DNA of 64,000 nucleotides from Paludibacterium purpuratum (lineage in GTDB: Bacteria > Pseudomonadota > Gammaproteobacteria > Burkholderiales > Chromobacteriaceae): contig NZ_SNZP01000003.1 of assembly GCF_004363805.1 (NCBI RefSeq), forward strand, positions 228,435-292,434, written 5' to 3'. Positions 47,883 through 56,655 of the stretch are shown in pieces. Position numbers and translations under genes: made by a program. The stretch's first letter is position 1, and each line of letters begins with the position of its first letter. A model generated the notes under the pieces. It did not search any database. It saw only the letters and a list, made by a program, of their open reading frames with translations, and had not been told where the DNA came from.

Positions 47883-48090
47883 GTGCTTTCGCATAAGGCC
47901 GACAAATTTAGCTGTTTTTGCCGCTTTTGGCAAGGCAATGTGCGTTTGCAAAAGGTCGGCGCCCGGATCGGTCATGAAGCTGCAGCCGCACCGTCATATT
48001 TCTGCCATCCATATTTGAAACAATTGCGCTCAAATCGGCGATGGCATTGCCACACGATTTCTTTAAACCCCGAACACCGCGAGGCCGAAC

Positions 48091-50463
48091 GTGACTATCC
48101 GCAGTCGAATCGCATTGTTGGTGCTGGCGAGTTTCCTGGCCATTCTGACCATTGGCGGCTACGCGATCTGGCAGGCCGACGCCAACGCGCGAGCGGTCCG
48201 CTCGGTCACCGAAGGGGCGGTGCCCAGCGCCTTGGCCTCGTCCGACCTGGTCTCGACCCTGAAGGACGTGCAGCTCGCCACCATGAATATTCTGCAGGCC
48301 AGCGACGAGCGTTTGCTGGCGCAGGCCCATGAACAACTGGGCGCCAGCGAACAGGCATTGAAAGCACAACTCGCCTTGCAGGCCAGCCTGGCCGCCAACG
48401 ACGTGCAGCGCGGCTTGGTGGTGCAGGCGCAAGACGTGCTCGACAACTATTTCGATGCCATCGGCGCGACCGCCCACTTCAAGCAGGTCGGCCAGAACGA
48501 TATGGCGGCCGCCACCTTCGCCGCCGGCGTACAGCAATATCAAGACAACCTGCAACAGATCGTCGCCACCTTGCGCGTGGAGAAGACGCGCAGCAAGGAC
48601 GACGCCATCCAGGCGCTGCAGCGCAGCCTGGCGCGCACTCTGACCACTCTGTCGCTGGTGACCGTCGCCACCTTGCTGTTGTTGGTGGCTTTGGGCTGGC
48701 TGCTCTATCGCCAGATCGTGCGGCCGATCAGCCGCATGCAGCAGACCATGAGCGAGATCGCCGACAACCAGGATTTCTCGCGCCGAGTCGCCGTCGAGCG
48801 CGAGGACGAAATCGGCAAGTCGGTCATGGCCTTCAACAGCATGGTGGCGCGCATCGAGGAACGCACCGCTTTGCTGCGCCAGAAGACCAGCGACATCCAG
48901 AGTATGTTGCAGAACATTCCGCAGGGGATCCTGACCCTGGTCGAGGGCGGCACGATCCACCCGGAATACTCGGCGCACCTGGAGAGCATTCTGGAAACAC
49001 GCGACATCGCCGGGCGCCACATCATGGCGCTGCTGTTCGCCGACACCGGCCTGGGGGCCGATGCGCTGTCCCAAGTCGAGGCGGCGATTGCCTCTTGTCT
49101 CGGCGAGGACAGCATGAATTTCGATTTCAACCGGCATCTGTTGGTGGGCGAATTGACCAAGCAGCTGCCTGGCGGCCGGATCAAGACCCTGGATTTGAGC
49201 TGGTCGGCCATCGCCGGCGATGACGGCACCGTGGCGCGCTTGATGCTGTGCGTACGCGATGTGACCGAACTGCGTGCGCTTGCGGCGGAAGCCAACGAAC
49301 AAAAGCGCGAATTGGCCATCATCGGCGAAATCCTGGCGGTGGCGCAGGAGAAATTCCACGATTTCATCGTCGGGGCGCTGAAGTTCATCGCCGACAGCGA
49401 GCAATTGCTGCGCGATCACCCCAACGGCAACGGCGAGGTGATCGCACAGTTGTTCCGCAACTTGCACACCATCAAGGGCAATGCCCGCACTTACGGCCTG
49501 GGGCATCTAACCGACACCGTGCATCAGGCGGAGCAGACTTACGAATACTTGCGCCGGCCGCAACCGGCCATCGCTTGGGATCAGTCGCAGCTGCTATTGG
49601 AGTTGGAGTCGGTGCGCGGCGCCGTCGAGCATTACGCCCGCATCAACGAAGTGAGCCTGGGACGCAAGGGGCCTGGCCGGCCTGGCGGCGCCGACCGTTA
49701 CTTGTTGGTGGATCGCCAGCAGATCCGCGATACGCTCGCCCGTCTGGAAAAGGTCAACACCGGCAACCTGCATGAACTGATCGCCGCGCATCAGGCCATG
49801 TGCGCCTTGTTCAACCGCATCGGCACCGAGCCGCTACGCGAGATGCTGGCCGGTGTGCTCGACTCGCTGCCTTCGCTGGCGCGCGAACTGGGCAAGGCGG
49901 TGCCGAACGTGGTGCTGCAAGACAACGGCATCGTCATCCGCAGCCAGGCCTCCGGCATATTGAAGAACGTTTTCATGCATTTGCTGCGTAATGCGATCGA
50001 CCATGGACTGGAGGCAGAGGACGAACGCGTCGCGCTGGGCAAACCGGTCGCCGGCACCCTGCGCCTCGGTCTGCAATTGGCGGACGGCAAGCTGACCCTG
50101 GTGCTTGGCGACGACGGTCGCGGCCTGGCGCTGGGGCGCATCCGCGAGCGGGCGCAGGCACAAGGCTTGATCGCCGCCGACGCTGTGCTGAGCGACGAAG
50201 CCGTGGCCCAGTTGATTTTCCGTCCGGGCTTCTCCACCGCCGCGCGCGTGAGCGAAGTGTCCGGGCGCGGGGTAGGGATGGACGCCGTTCAGTCGTTCGT
50301 CAAACGCGAAAACGGCCAGATTGTCCTGCGCTTCCTGGATAACGAGGCCGGCGCGGACTTCCGTCGCTTCGAGACCGTGCTGACATTGCCGGACAGCTAC
50401 GCCGTGCGCATCGAGGATGCCGCTCCGGCCCGGAAGGCTGTCGGCGAGCCCGAATTTTTTTGA
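48091..50463 (+). CDS. Membrane CheA-like kinase: HAMP, Hpt and HATPase domains
   Basis: 790 residues. Helices at about 8-26 and 184-206 bracket a four-helix-type sensor domain; a HAMP (206-260) and a PAS-like segment (264-400) follow. An Hpt domain (about 410-500) carries H459 in LHTIKGNARTYGL, the CheA P1 signature. The C-terminal ATPase (about 580-770) has HLLRNAIDHGLE, DDGRGLALG and GRGVGMDAVQ, which are CheA-like. There is no P5/CheW domain, so it cannot dock to a chemoreceptor array in the usual way. It probably phosphorylates itself on H459 and passes phosphate to the CheY-like protein encoded 26 bases later. It looks like a membrane sensor fused to a stripped CheA. Confidence 0.88.
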   Translation: MTIRSRIALLVLASFLAILTIGGYAIWQADANARAVRSVTEGAVPSALASSDLVSTLKDVQLATMNILQASDERLLAQAHEQLGASEQALKAQLALQASLAANDVQRGLVVQAQDVLDNYFDAIGATAHFKQVGQNDMAAATFAAGVQQYQDNLQQIVATLRVEKTRSKDDAIQALQRSLARTLTTLSLVTVATLLLLVALGWLLYRQIVRPISRMQQTMSEIADNQDFSRRVAVEREDEIGKSVMAFNSMVARIEERTALLRQKTSDIQSMLQNIPQGILTLVEGGTIHPEYSAHLESILETRDIAGRHIMALLFADTGLGADALSQVEAAIASCLGEDSMNFDFNRHLLVGELTKQLPGGRIKTLDLSWSAIAGDDGTVARLMLCVRDVTELRALAAEANEQKRELAIIGEILAVAQEKFHDFIVGALKFIADSEQLLRDHPNGNGEVIAQLFRNLHTIKGNARTYGLGHLTDTVHQAEQTYEYLRRPQPAIAWDQSQLLLELESVRGAVEHYARINEVSLGRKGPGRPGGADRYLLVDRQQIRDTLARLEKVNTGNLHELIAAHQAMCALFNRIGTEPLREMLAGVLDSLPSLARELGKAVPNVVLQDNGIVIRSQASGILKNVFMHLLRNAIDHGLEAEDERVALGKPVAGTLRLGLQLADGKLTLVLGDDGRGLALGRIRERAQAQGLIAADAVLSDEAVAQLIFRPGFSTAARVSEVSGRGVGMDAVQSFVKRENGQIVLRFLDNEAGADFRRFETVLTLPDSYAVRIEDAAPARKAVGEPEFF

Positions 50464-50489
50464 TCGATTTGTTTTAGAGAGGTTGTGTC

Positions 50490-50855
50490 ATGGCCCAAGT
50501 ACTCATGGTGGACGACTCCAGTACCGTCCGAAACGAGGTGTGCGATTTCCTCAAGGCCAATGGCCTGTCGGTGATTCCGGCGGTCGACGGCAAGGACGGC
50601 TTGGATAAGCTGCGCGCCAACCCCGGCATCCGCCTGGTGGTCAGCGATGTCAACATGCCGAATATGGACGGCCTGACCATGGCCGAGAAGATTCGCGGCG
50701 AACTGAACAACAGCACGGTCAGCGTCATCATGCTGACCACCGAGAACAGCCCGGCGATGAAAGAGCGCGGCCGCGCAGCCGGCATCAAGGGCTGGATCGT
50801 CAAGCCATTCAACGGTCCGGCGGTGCTGGCGACCTTCAAGAAGCTGATCGGCTGA
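50490..50855 (+). CDS. CheY-like single-domain response regulator
   Basis: 121 residues, receiver only. Phosphoacceptor D53 is in LVVSDVNMPNMDG, acidic residues D8/D9 are in LMVDDSSTVR, T83 is in MLTTENS and K105 is in IVKPF, all as in CheY. No output domain, so it acts by protein contact. Between the kinase and the MCP-like gene, it is the natural substrate of H459. Clear RBS (GAGAGG 10 bases upstream). Confidence 0.93.
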   Translation: MAQVLMVDDSSTVRNEVCDFLKANGLSVIPAVDGKDGLDKLRANPGIRLVVSDVNMPNMDGLTMAEKIRGELNNSTVSVIMLTTENSPAMKERGRAAGIKGWIVKPFNGPAVLATFKKLIG

Positions 50856-50891
50856 GGCCGGGGCGATGAATCGATTGTCGGAAAATATTTT

Positions 50892-51674
50892 ATGAATGTC
50901 GTTTTTGCCGGCCTTGTGCTGGTGTTGTTTGTGTCGTTGGTGGTTTTTCTGTGTGTATGGCATGGCGTGCGTTTGCGCCGCCTGCGTCGACAAGTGGCGG
51001 AACGCGATCGTCTGATCGCCGAATTGCGAGATCGCGCGCCGGTCGACGCCATCGAGGCGCGCTATCTGGCGCGTATCGCCGAGCAGGAGGCGGCATTCGC
51101 CGCAGAGCGTACACAGTGGCAGGCAAGCCGGGAGGCCGACGCGCAGGGGGAGCTGGCGCGCATCGATGCCGCCCGTGTCGAGGCCCAGGCCGCAAGCGAA
51201 CAGCAACTTAGCCGCCATTTCGAGCGGCTATGCGACGATTTGCGCGGCGAACAGGCCATCTTGACGCAGGAATTGACGCGTCTGCTTGGCCTAGTGCAGA
51301 CGGTCGAACGCTGGCACGACGAAATGCAGACCATCCTGACCAACAATCGTCGGTTGAAAGAGCAGAACGAAAGCTTTGCCACCATCGTGAAAAGCGTGGT
51401 GATGCTGGCGCTCAACGCCGCCATCGAGGCGGCACGCGCCGGCGAGCACGGTCGCGGCTTTGCCGTGGTGGCCGACGGCGTGCGCGCATTGGCGCAGGGC
51501 GCCGGCGAGCTGTCGGGCGAATACAAGAAAAACCTGGAGCGCAACGACCTGATCACCACGACCACGTTCCAGGACCTGCAAGCCAGCGGCAACATGATCC
51601 GCACGGCGATCTTCAGCCTGCGTTCCGCCAGCGACCGGGTGTTCGCCCGACTCGACGCACCGGAGGCCGCATGA
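50892..51674 (+). CDS. Miniature methyl-accepting-chemotaxis-like protein
   Basis: 260 residues: one N-terminal membrane helix (about 3-23), a long charged coiled coil (30-130), then a short signalling hairpin with the MCP tip pattern, in [34 protein letters not shown]. There is no periplasmic sensor and no HAMP, and the hairpin is much shorter than in full MCPs. With no CheW encoded nearby it may be an adaptor for the cassette's kinase. Ends in the start codon of the CheX-like gene (ATGA). Confidence 0.82.
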   Translation: MNVVFAGLVLVLFVSLVVFLCVWHGVRLRRLRRQVAERDRLIAELRDRAPVDAIEARYLARIAEQEAAFAAERTQWQASREADAQGELARIDAARVEAQAASEQQLSRHFERLCDDLRGEQAILTQELTRLLGLVQTVERWHDEMQTILTNNRRLKEQNESFATIVKSVVMLALNAAIEAARAGEHGRGFAVVADGVRALAQGAGELSGEYKKNLERNDLITTTTFQDLQASGNMIRTAIFSLRSASDRVFARLDAPEAA

Positions 51675-52234
51675 TCGCTTCCACGTCGGCCGAGGCGCTC
51701 GACCAACTCTATTTGCAGGCTTTGCACGATAACTGCCCGGACGAGCAGGGTGCCGCCAGCCGGGTAACCGTCTTGGGCGACAAGCTGCCCGTGATCGACC
51801 GGCAGGAACTGATCTTGCTCAATATTTCCAGTTACCACTTCCGCTTGGTCAATTGGCTGTACTTCGACGACAGCGCGGCACTACGTTCGTCGCTGGCGCG
51901 GTTGTTGCGCAGCCCGGTACCGTTGTCCGGCAGCGCCTTGGCCGACGCCCACGGCGAGATGGCCAATATGATTTGCGGCTCGGTCAATCGCGGTCTGTGC
52001 AACGCCTTCCACCATGTCGGTATGTCGACGCCGTTGGCGCTGGAGCGGCAGTGCTTGGCGCATTTCGATATGCTCAAGCCCGCGCTTAAGCGCAGCTATC
52101 AAGTGTCTTTTTCCGACGATGCTCGCTTTTGGCTCACCAGCAGCCTGCACCTGACACCCGGTGCAAGCTTCGAATTCCACTACCAACGTCCGACAGTGCC
52201 CGCCGATAGCGTCGGCGAACTCGAACTTTTCTGA
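51671..52234 (+). CDS. CheX-type CheY-P phosphatase (predicted)
   Basis: 187 residues with no membrane segment. [18 protein letters not shown] carries D92xxxE96xxN99xxxG103, the CheC/CheX/FliY active-site pattern in which Glu and Asn position water for dephosphorylating CheY-P. The rest is divergent, so a fold assignment is needed. ATG 51671 overlaps the upstream stop, and the larger frame from 51230 is a shadow of the MCP-like gene. It completes the cassette with an off-switch. A 7-bp hairpin without a U-tract (52247-52275) follows. Confidence 0.72.
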   Translation: MIASTSAEALDQLYLQALHDNCPDEQGAASRVTVLGDKLPVIDRQELILLNISSYHFRLVNWLYFDDSAALRSSLARLLRSPVPLSGSALADAHGEMANMICGSVNRGLCNAFHHVGMSTPLALERQCLAHFDMLKPALKRSYQVSFSDDARFWLTSSLHLTPGASFEFHYQRPTVPADSVGELELF

Positions 52235-52399
52235 TTCCGCCTTACCCGGTGCGTCGACAATATGTCGCCGCACCGACCAGTAATGACGCCACAGCCGGTG
52301 CCAAATCATTTAATATTACGGGTTGCTAACCTATGGCCCACTTTTGTGCGCGCGGTTAGCTGCATCCAACGAACATATATCTCATCCAGGACAACCGGC

Positions 52400-53704
52400 A
52401 TGTCTGATCTTGTGGTCCACGGCGGCCTACCCCTTAAAGGCCGTATTTCCCCTTCCGCCAACAAAAACGCGGTGTTGCCGATTCTGTGTGCGACGTTGCT
52501 GACCCGCGAGCCGGTGACTCTGCGCGGCGTGCCGGACATCACCGACGTGCGCAAGATTTTGTCGGTATTCCGCGACCTGGGCAGCCAGATCGATGGCGAG
52601 TTGGAACAGGGCGTGCTGACCATCCATCACCGCGACACCCATTTCGATATCGCCCACAACCGACTGCCGGAAGAAATGCGTTCTTCTATCATGCTGGTGC
52701 CGCCGCTGTTGGCGCGTTTCGGCTGCGCTCGCATCGAGAACGACGTACAGGGCTGCACCCTGGGTGTGCGCGAGATCGACCCGCATGTCGAAATCTTCCA
52801 GGGATTCGGCGCCGAAGTACTGCGCGGGACGGAAATGCTGTTGGTCAAGGCACCGCAACCGTTGCATGCGCAGGATTGCTGGCTGGACTACGCCTCGGTG
52901 ACCACCACCGAGAACTTCGTCATGGGGGCGGCGCTGGCCGACGGCACCTCGACGTTGACCAATGCCGCTTGCGAACCGCACGTACAGGAGTTCTGCCGCT
53001 TCATGAGCCAAATGGGCGCTGAGATCGACGGCATCGGCACGTCGCGCCTGACCATCAAGGGCGTCGACCGGCTCGGCGGCATCGACTTCAGTTTTGTCGA
53101 AGATTTCCACGAAGTGGTCACCTTCCTGGCCTTGGGCGCCATTACCGGCGGCGACATCGTCGTCAAGAACGGCGCACCGGAATTCTTCCCGTTGATTGAC
53201 CGCACCTTCGCCAAGTTCGGTGTGCGCGTGGTGCACGAGAACGGTTGGTCGCGCGCCTTCGTCGACGACGGTTTGCGCGTCAAGGAGCCGTTCACCCGCA
53301 ATATGCTGCAAAAAGTCGAAGCGGCGCCCTGGCCTTATCTGGCTGTCGATCTGCTGCCGATCTTCATCGCGCTCGGCGTGCGTGCGGAAGGCAATATGAT
53401 GTTCTGGAACAAGGTCTACGACGGCGCACTCGGCTGGACCTCCGAACTGAGCAAGTTCGGGGCGCATGCCTTCATCTCCGACCCGCACCGGGTAGTGACC
53501 TTCGGCGGCAAGCACTTGGTGCCGGCCGAAGTGGAAAGCCCCTACATCATTCGCGTCGCCATCGCGCTACTGATGCTGGCATCCAGCATCGACGGCAAAT
53601 CGAAGATTTTCAACGCCACGCCGATTCGCCGTGCCCATCCGCGCTTCGTGGAAAACCTGGTTTCGCTCGGTGCGCGCATCGAGTGGGTCGAGAACGGTCA
53701 CTAA
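52400..53704 (+). CDS. Divergent MurA-like enolpyruvyl transferase
   Basis: 434 residues, longer and more divergent than housekeeping MurA (about 419). ATG 52400 gives MSDLVVHGGLPLKGRISPSANKNAVLP; the open frame upstream lacks homology. MurA active-site residues are kept: K22 and N23, the R in EEMRSSI, C119 in QGCTLGVRE and R123 nearby. The substrate loop that reads ENRF in MurA is NKVY here, and GGC before the cysteine motif is QGC. It probably transfers enolpyruvate to a UDP-sugar, as a second MurA, but the altered loops leave the substrate open. It is followed 9 bases later by ddlA. Confidence 0.85.
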   Translation: MSDLVVHGGLPLKGRISPSANKNAVLPILCATLLTREPVTLRGVPDITDVRKILSVFRDLGSQIDGELEQGVLTIHHRDTHFDIAHNRLPEEMRSSIMLVPPLLARFGCARIENDVQGCTLGVREIDPHVEIFQGFGAEVLRGTEMLLVKAPQPLHAQDCWLDYASVTTTENFVMGAALADGTSTLTNAACEPHVQEFCRFMSQMGAEIDGIGTSRLTIKGVDRLGGIDFSFVEDFHEVVTFLALGAITGGDIVVKNGAPEFFPLIDRTFAKFGVRVVHENGWSRAFVDDGLRVKEPFTRNMLQKVEAAPWPYLAVDLLPIFIALGVRAEGNMMFWNKVYDGALGWTSELSKFGAHAFISDPHRVVTFGGKHLVPAEVESPYIIRVAIALLMLASSIDGKSKIFNATPIRRAHPRFVENLVSLGARIEWVENGH

Positions 53705-53713
53705 GGGCGGGGC

Positions 53714-54814
53714 ATGAGCAAGCTGAGAGTCGGTTTGATCTTCGGCGGTCAATCCGCCGAGCATGAAGTGTCGTTGCAATCGGCGAAGAACATCGCCCAG
53801 GCGATCGACCCCGAGCGTTTCGAGGTGCTGCTGATCGGCATCGACAAACAGGGCCGTTGGCACATCAGCGAAGCGCGCGATTATCTGGCGCATGCCGACG
53901 ATCCGGCGCGCATCGCGCTCAACCCCTCGGGGCAGGGCTTGGCGCTGGTGCCGGGCGAACAGCAGCGACAATTGCTGGCGGCCGGTACGGCGAATCCGCT
54001 GGCACAGGTCGACGTGGTGTTCCCGATCGCCCACGGCACTTTGGGCGAGGACGGTTCGCTGCAGGGCCTGCTGCGCATGGCCAACCTGCCGTTCGTCGGT
54101 TGCGGCGTGCTCGGCTCGGCCGTCTGCATGGACAAGGACGTGGCCAAACGCTTGTTGCGCGATGCCGGTCTGGCGGTGGCGCCCTTCGTCACCCTGACGC
54201 GCGCCGACCTCGGCCGGATCGATTACGCCGCCATCGAGGCCAAGCTGGGACTGCCGATGTTCGTCAAGCCCGCCAATCAGGGCTCGTCGGTCGGCGTCAG
54301 CAAGGTGCATAGCGCCGCCGAATTTCAGCAGGCCCTCGATGCCGCCTTCCGTTTCGATCACAAGGTGCTGATCGAGCAGGCCATCGTTGGGCGCGAGATC
54401 GAATGCGCGGTGCTCGGCAACGACCAGCCGCGCGCCAGCGTTTGCGGCGAGATCGTGCTGAGCGACGAGTTCTACGCTTACGACACCAAGTACATCAGCG
54501 CCTCCGGCGCCCAGGTGGTCGCGCCGGCCGACTTGCCGGCCGACATCCATGAGCGCATCCGCGATGTCGCCATCCGGGCCTTCCAGGCGCTCGACTGCCG
54601 CGGTATGGCGCGTGTGGACGTGTTCCTGACGTCGGCGGGCGAGGTGGTCATCAATGAACTCAACACGCTGCCTGGCTTCACCAACATCAGTATGTATCCC
54701 AAATTGTGGCAAGCCAGCGGGCTCAGCTACCGGGAACTCATCAGCACCTTGATCGAGCTGGCGCTCGAACGGCATCGCCAGGATCAAGCGCTGGCAAGCT
54801 CTGTCGTCGGTTAA
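53714..54814 (+). CDS. ddlA: D-alanine--D-alanine ligase (DdlA type)
   Basis: Joins two D-alanines for the peptidoglycan stem. 366 residues, closely following E. coli DdlA (364): [23 protein letters not shown] at the start, [19 protein letters not shown], the ATP-grasp [15 protein letters not shown], and [30 protein letters not shown] with the metal and phosphate ligands. Lies outside a dcw cluster, unlike ddlB. Cotranscribed with the MurA-like gene and ended by a strong terminator. Confidence 0.96.
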   Translation: MSKLRVGLIFGGQSAEHEVSLQSAKNIAQAIDPERFEVLLIGIDKQGRWHISEARDYLAHADDPARIALNPSGQGLALVPGEQQRQLLAAGTANPLAQVDVVFPIAHGTLGEDGSLQGLLRMANLPFVGCGVLGSAVCMDKDVAKRLLRDAGLAVAPFVTLTRADLGRIDYAAIEAKLGLPMFVKPANQGSSVGVSKVHSAAEFQQALDAAFRFDHKVLIEQAIVGREIECAVLGNDQPRASVCGEIVLSDEFYAYDTKYISASGAQVVAPADLPADIHERIRDVAIRAFQALDCRGMARVDVFLTSAGEVVINELNTLPGFTNISMYPKLWQASGLSYRELISTLIELALERHRQDQALASSVVG

Positions 54815-54835
54815 TCGCCGATCCCTCGCCGATCC

Positions 54836-54872
54836 AAGGCGCAACGTCTACGACGTTGCGCCTTTCTTTTTT
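54836..54872 (+). terminator. Intrinsic terminator after ddlA
   Basis: AAGGCGCAACGTC (54836-54848) pairs perfectly with GACGTTGCGCCTT (54852-54864); a U-tract with one interruption follows. Confidence 0.92.
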
Positions 54873-54989
54873 ATCTGTTTGTCGTAGTTTTACATCAAAC
54901 ATTCATACAAATACATAATTTGCTGGCCAACGTCACACTTGCGATATATCTTTAAAATTAAACCGCTTTAATTAATCGTTTGGTGATAA

Positions 54990-56630
54990 ATGCGCTTTTG
55001 GGTTAAAGCCATAGGGCTGGCATTGTGGCTTTTGCCCGCCTGGGCGGCGTCGCTGCCCGGGGATCTCGATGCACGACGGCTGATGCAGGATAGCGAACGC
55101 CGTCTGCAGCAACAGCTCGACGCGCGCCGGCAAATGCCCGGCGGCGCCGGCGAGGCGCCGCTGGCGCCCGCGGCGCAAGCCGATACGCGCTGTTTACCGA
55201 TTCGCAGCCTGCGCATCTCCGGCGTCGTGCTGCTCGATAGCGCGGATCGCGCCGCGCTGCCGCCGTTGCCGACCGACTGTTTGTCGGCACAGTCCATCGA
55301 CGAGCTGGTGCGCGCATTGACTGCCCGCTACGTCGCTCACGGCTACATTGCCGTGCGTGTGCACGTCCAGCCGGTCGATGCACAGGGAACGGTCGAACTG
55401 CGGGTAGAGGAAGGGCGGGTCGAGGCGATTCGCCACCCGGATGGCAGCGCGGTGCCGGGCAATTTGTTCCCCGGTGTGACCGGCCGGCCGCTCAACCTGC
55501 GCGACATCGAACAGGGGCTGGATCAGGCCAACCGCTTGGCCAGCAGCCAGGCGACCGTGGCGATCGCCCCCGGCGAATCCACCGGCGGGTCGGTGCTGGT
55601 GCTGAGCGATAGCGAGCAGCCGGTACCGCATGCGCTACTGTCGTTCGACAACACCGGCAGCGATAGCACCGGGCGGCTACTGGCCACCGGCAACCTGGCG
55701 CTGGACAATCCCAGCGGACATTTCGATTTCTTGAGCCTGAACGCGCAGGCTTCGCTTGACGACACCGCCACGCATCACAGCAGCAATGGCGCCTTCCTGT
55801 ACCAATTGCCCCTTGGCTACCGCACCCTGACGTTCAACCATGCCCAGTCGGACTATCTGAATACGCTCGTCATCGCCGGGCAGGTCATTCCGCTCAGTGG
55901 CGAAACCCTGCAAAGCAGCGCGCGGCTCGATCAGGTGATTAGCCGCGATCAGCAGCAGATCGGCAGTCTGTACGGCAGCCTGACGCACAAGCAGGTGCGC
56001 AACCGCTTCATGGGCGAAGTGCAACAGCTATCCAGCCCGACGCTGACGCTGGCGACCCTGGGGTACAACCGTCTGCAACTGCTGCCGCAAGGCAATGTCA
56101 CGCTGGATCTGTCGCTGACGCGCGGGCTGCGCTGGTTCGGCGCCGACTCGGCCGCTGAGCGGCAAAACGACGCCTTACCCGACCCGCAGTTCAGCCGGCT
56201 CAACCTCTCGCTGGGGTCGGTGCAGCAGTTTGGCCCTTGGCAATGGCAGAGCGCCCTGCAGGGCCAGGCTTCGCGCGAACCGCTACCGGCTATCGAACAA
56301 CTGGAACTGGCCGACAACGGCGCCGTACGGGGCTATCGCCACAACTCGCTGGCGGGAGAAACCGGCTGGGTTTGGCGCAATACCTGGTCCTGGCGCACGC
56401 GCGTACAAGACATCGCCTGGTTGCCTCACCTCGGCGTGGATGTTGGGCGCGAATTCCCGCGCGATGGCGTGACGCCATGGCAGACGGTGATGGGCATGTC
56501 CGTGGGCCTAGCTGTCGCCTGGCATGCGCTGTCGCTGGATATCGAATACAGCCGGCCGCTCAAGGCGCCGGCGGGTTTCGCGCCGGAACCGAAACAGGTA
56601 CTGGCGCGATTGATTTGGCAGTGTTGGTAA
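54990..56630 (+). CDS. Two-partner secretion transporter TpsB (ShlB/FhaC type)
   Basis: An outer-membrane barrel of the Omp85 superfamily that exports the TpsA encoded next. 546 residues: a signal peptide (MRFWVKAIGLALWLLPAWAA), a POTRA domain (about 65-155; RSLRISGVVLLDS, then VRVHVQPVDAQGTVELRVEEGRVEAI in part) and a 16-strand barrel with the typical C-terminal ending in an aromatic-rich strand (LARLIWQCW). It sits 25 bases ahead of tpsA, the usual tpsB-tpsA order. The 117-base gap after the ddlA terminator is AT-rich and must hold its promoter. Confidence 0.92.
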   Translation: MRFWVKAIGLALWLLPAWAASLPGDLDARRLMQDSERRLQQQLDARRQMPGGAGEAPLAPAAQADTRCLPIRSLRISGVVLLDSADRAALPPLPTDCLSAQSIDELVRALTARYVAHGYIAVRVHVQPVDAQGTVELRVEEGRVEAIRHPDGSAVPGNLFPGVTGRPLNLRDIEQGLDQANRLASSQATVAIAPGESTGGSVLVLSDSEQPVPHALLSFDNTGSDSTGRLLATGNLALDNPSGHFDFLSLNAQASLDDTATHHSSNGAFLYQLPLGYRTLTFNHAQSDYLNTLVIAGQVIPLSGETLQSSARLDQVISRDQQQIGSLYGSLTHKQVRNRFMGEVQQLSSPTLTLATLGYNRLQLLPQGNVTLDLSLTRGLRWFGADSAAERQNDALPDPQFSRLNLSLGSVQQFGPWQWQSALQGQASREPLPAIEQLELADNGAVRGYRHNSLAGETGWVWRNTWSWRTRVQDIAWLPHLGVDVGREFPRDGVTPWQTVMGMSVGLAVAWHALSLDIEYSRPLKAPAGFAPEPKQVLARLIWQCW

Positions 56631-56655
56631 CGAGGAAGGGCAAATAAGGAAAATT

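Noticed and set aside
47908..49506. A 532-codon minus-strand frame over the membrane kinase
   Set aside because: Antisense to a protein with clear Hpt and ATPase motifs; it also crosses the tRNA-proximal gap, and its product is His/Gln-rich.
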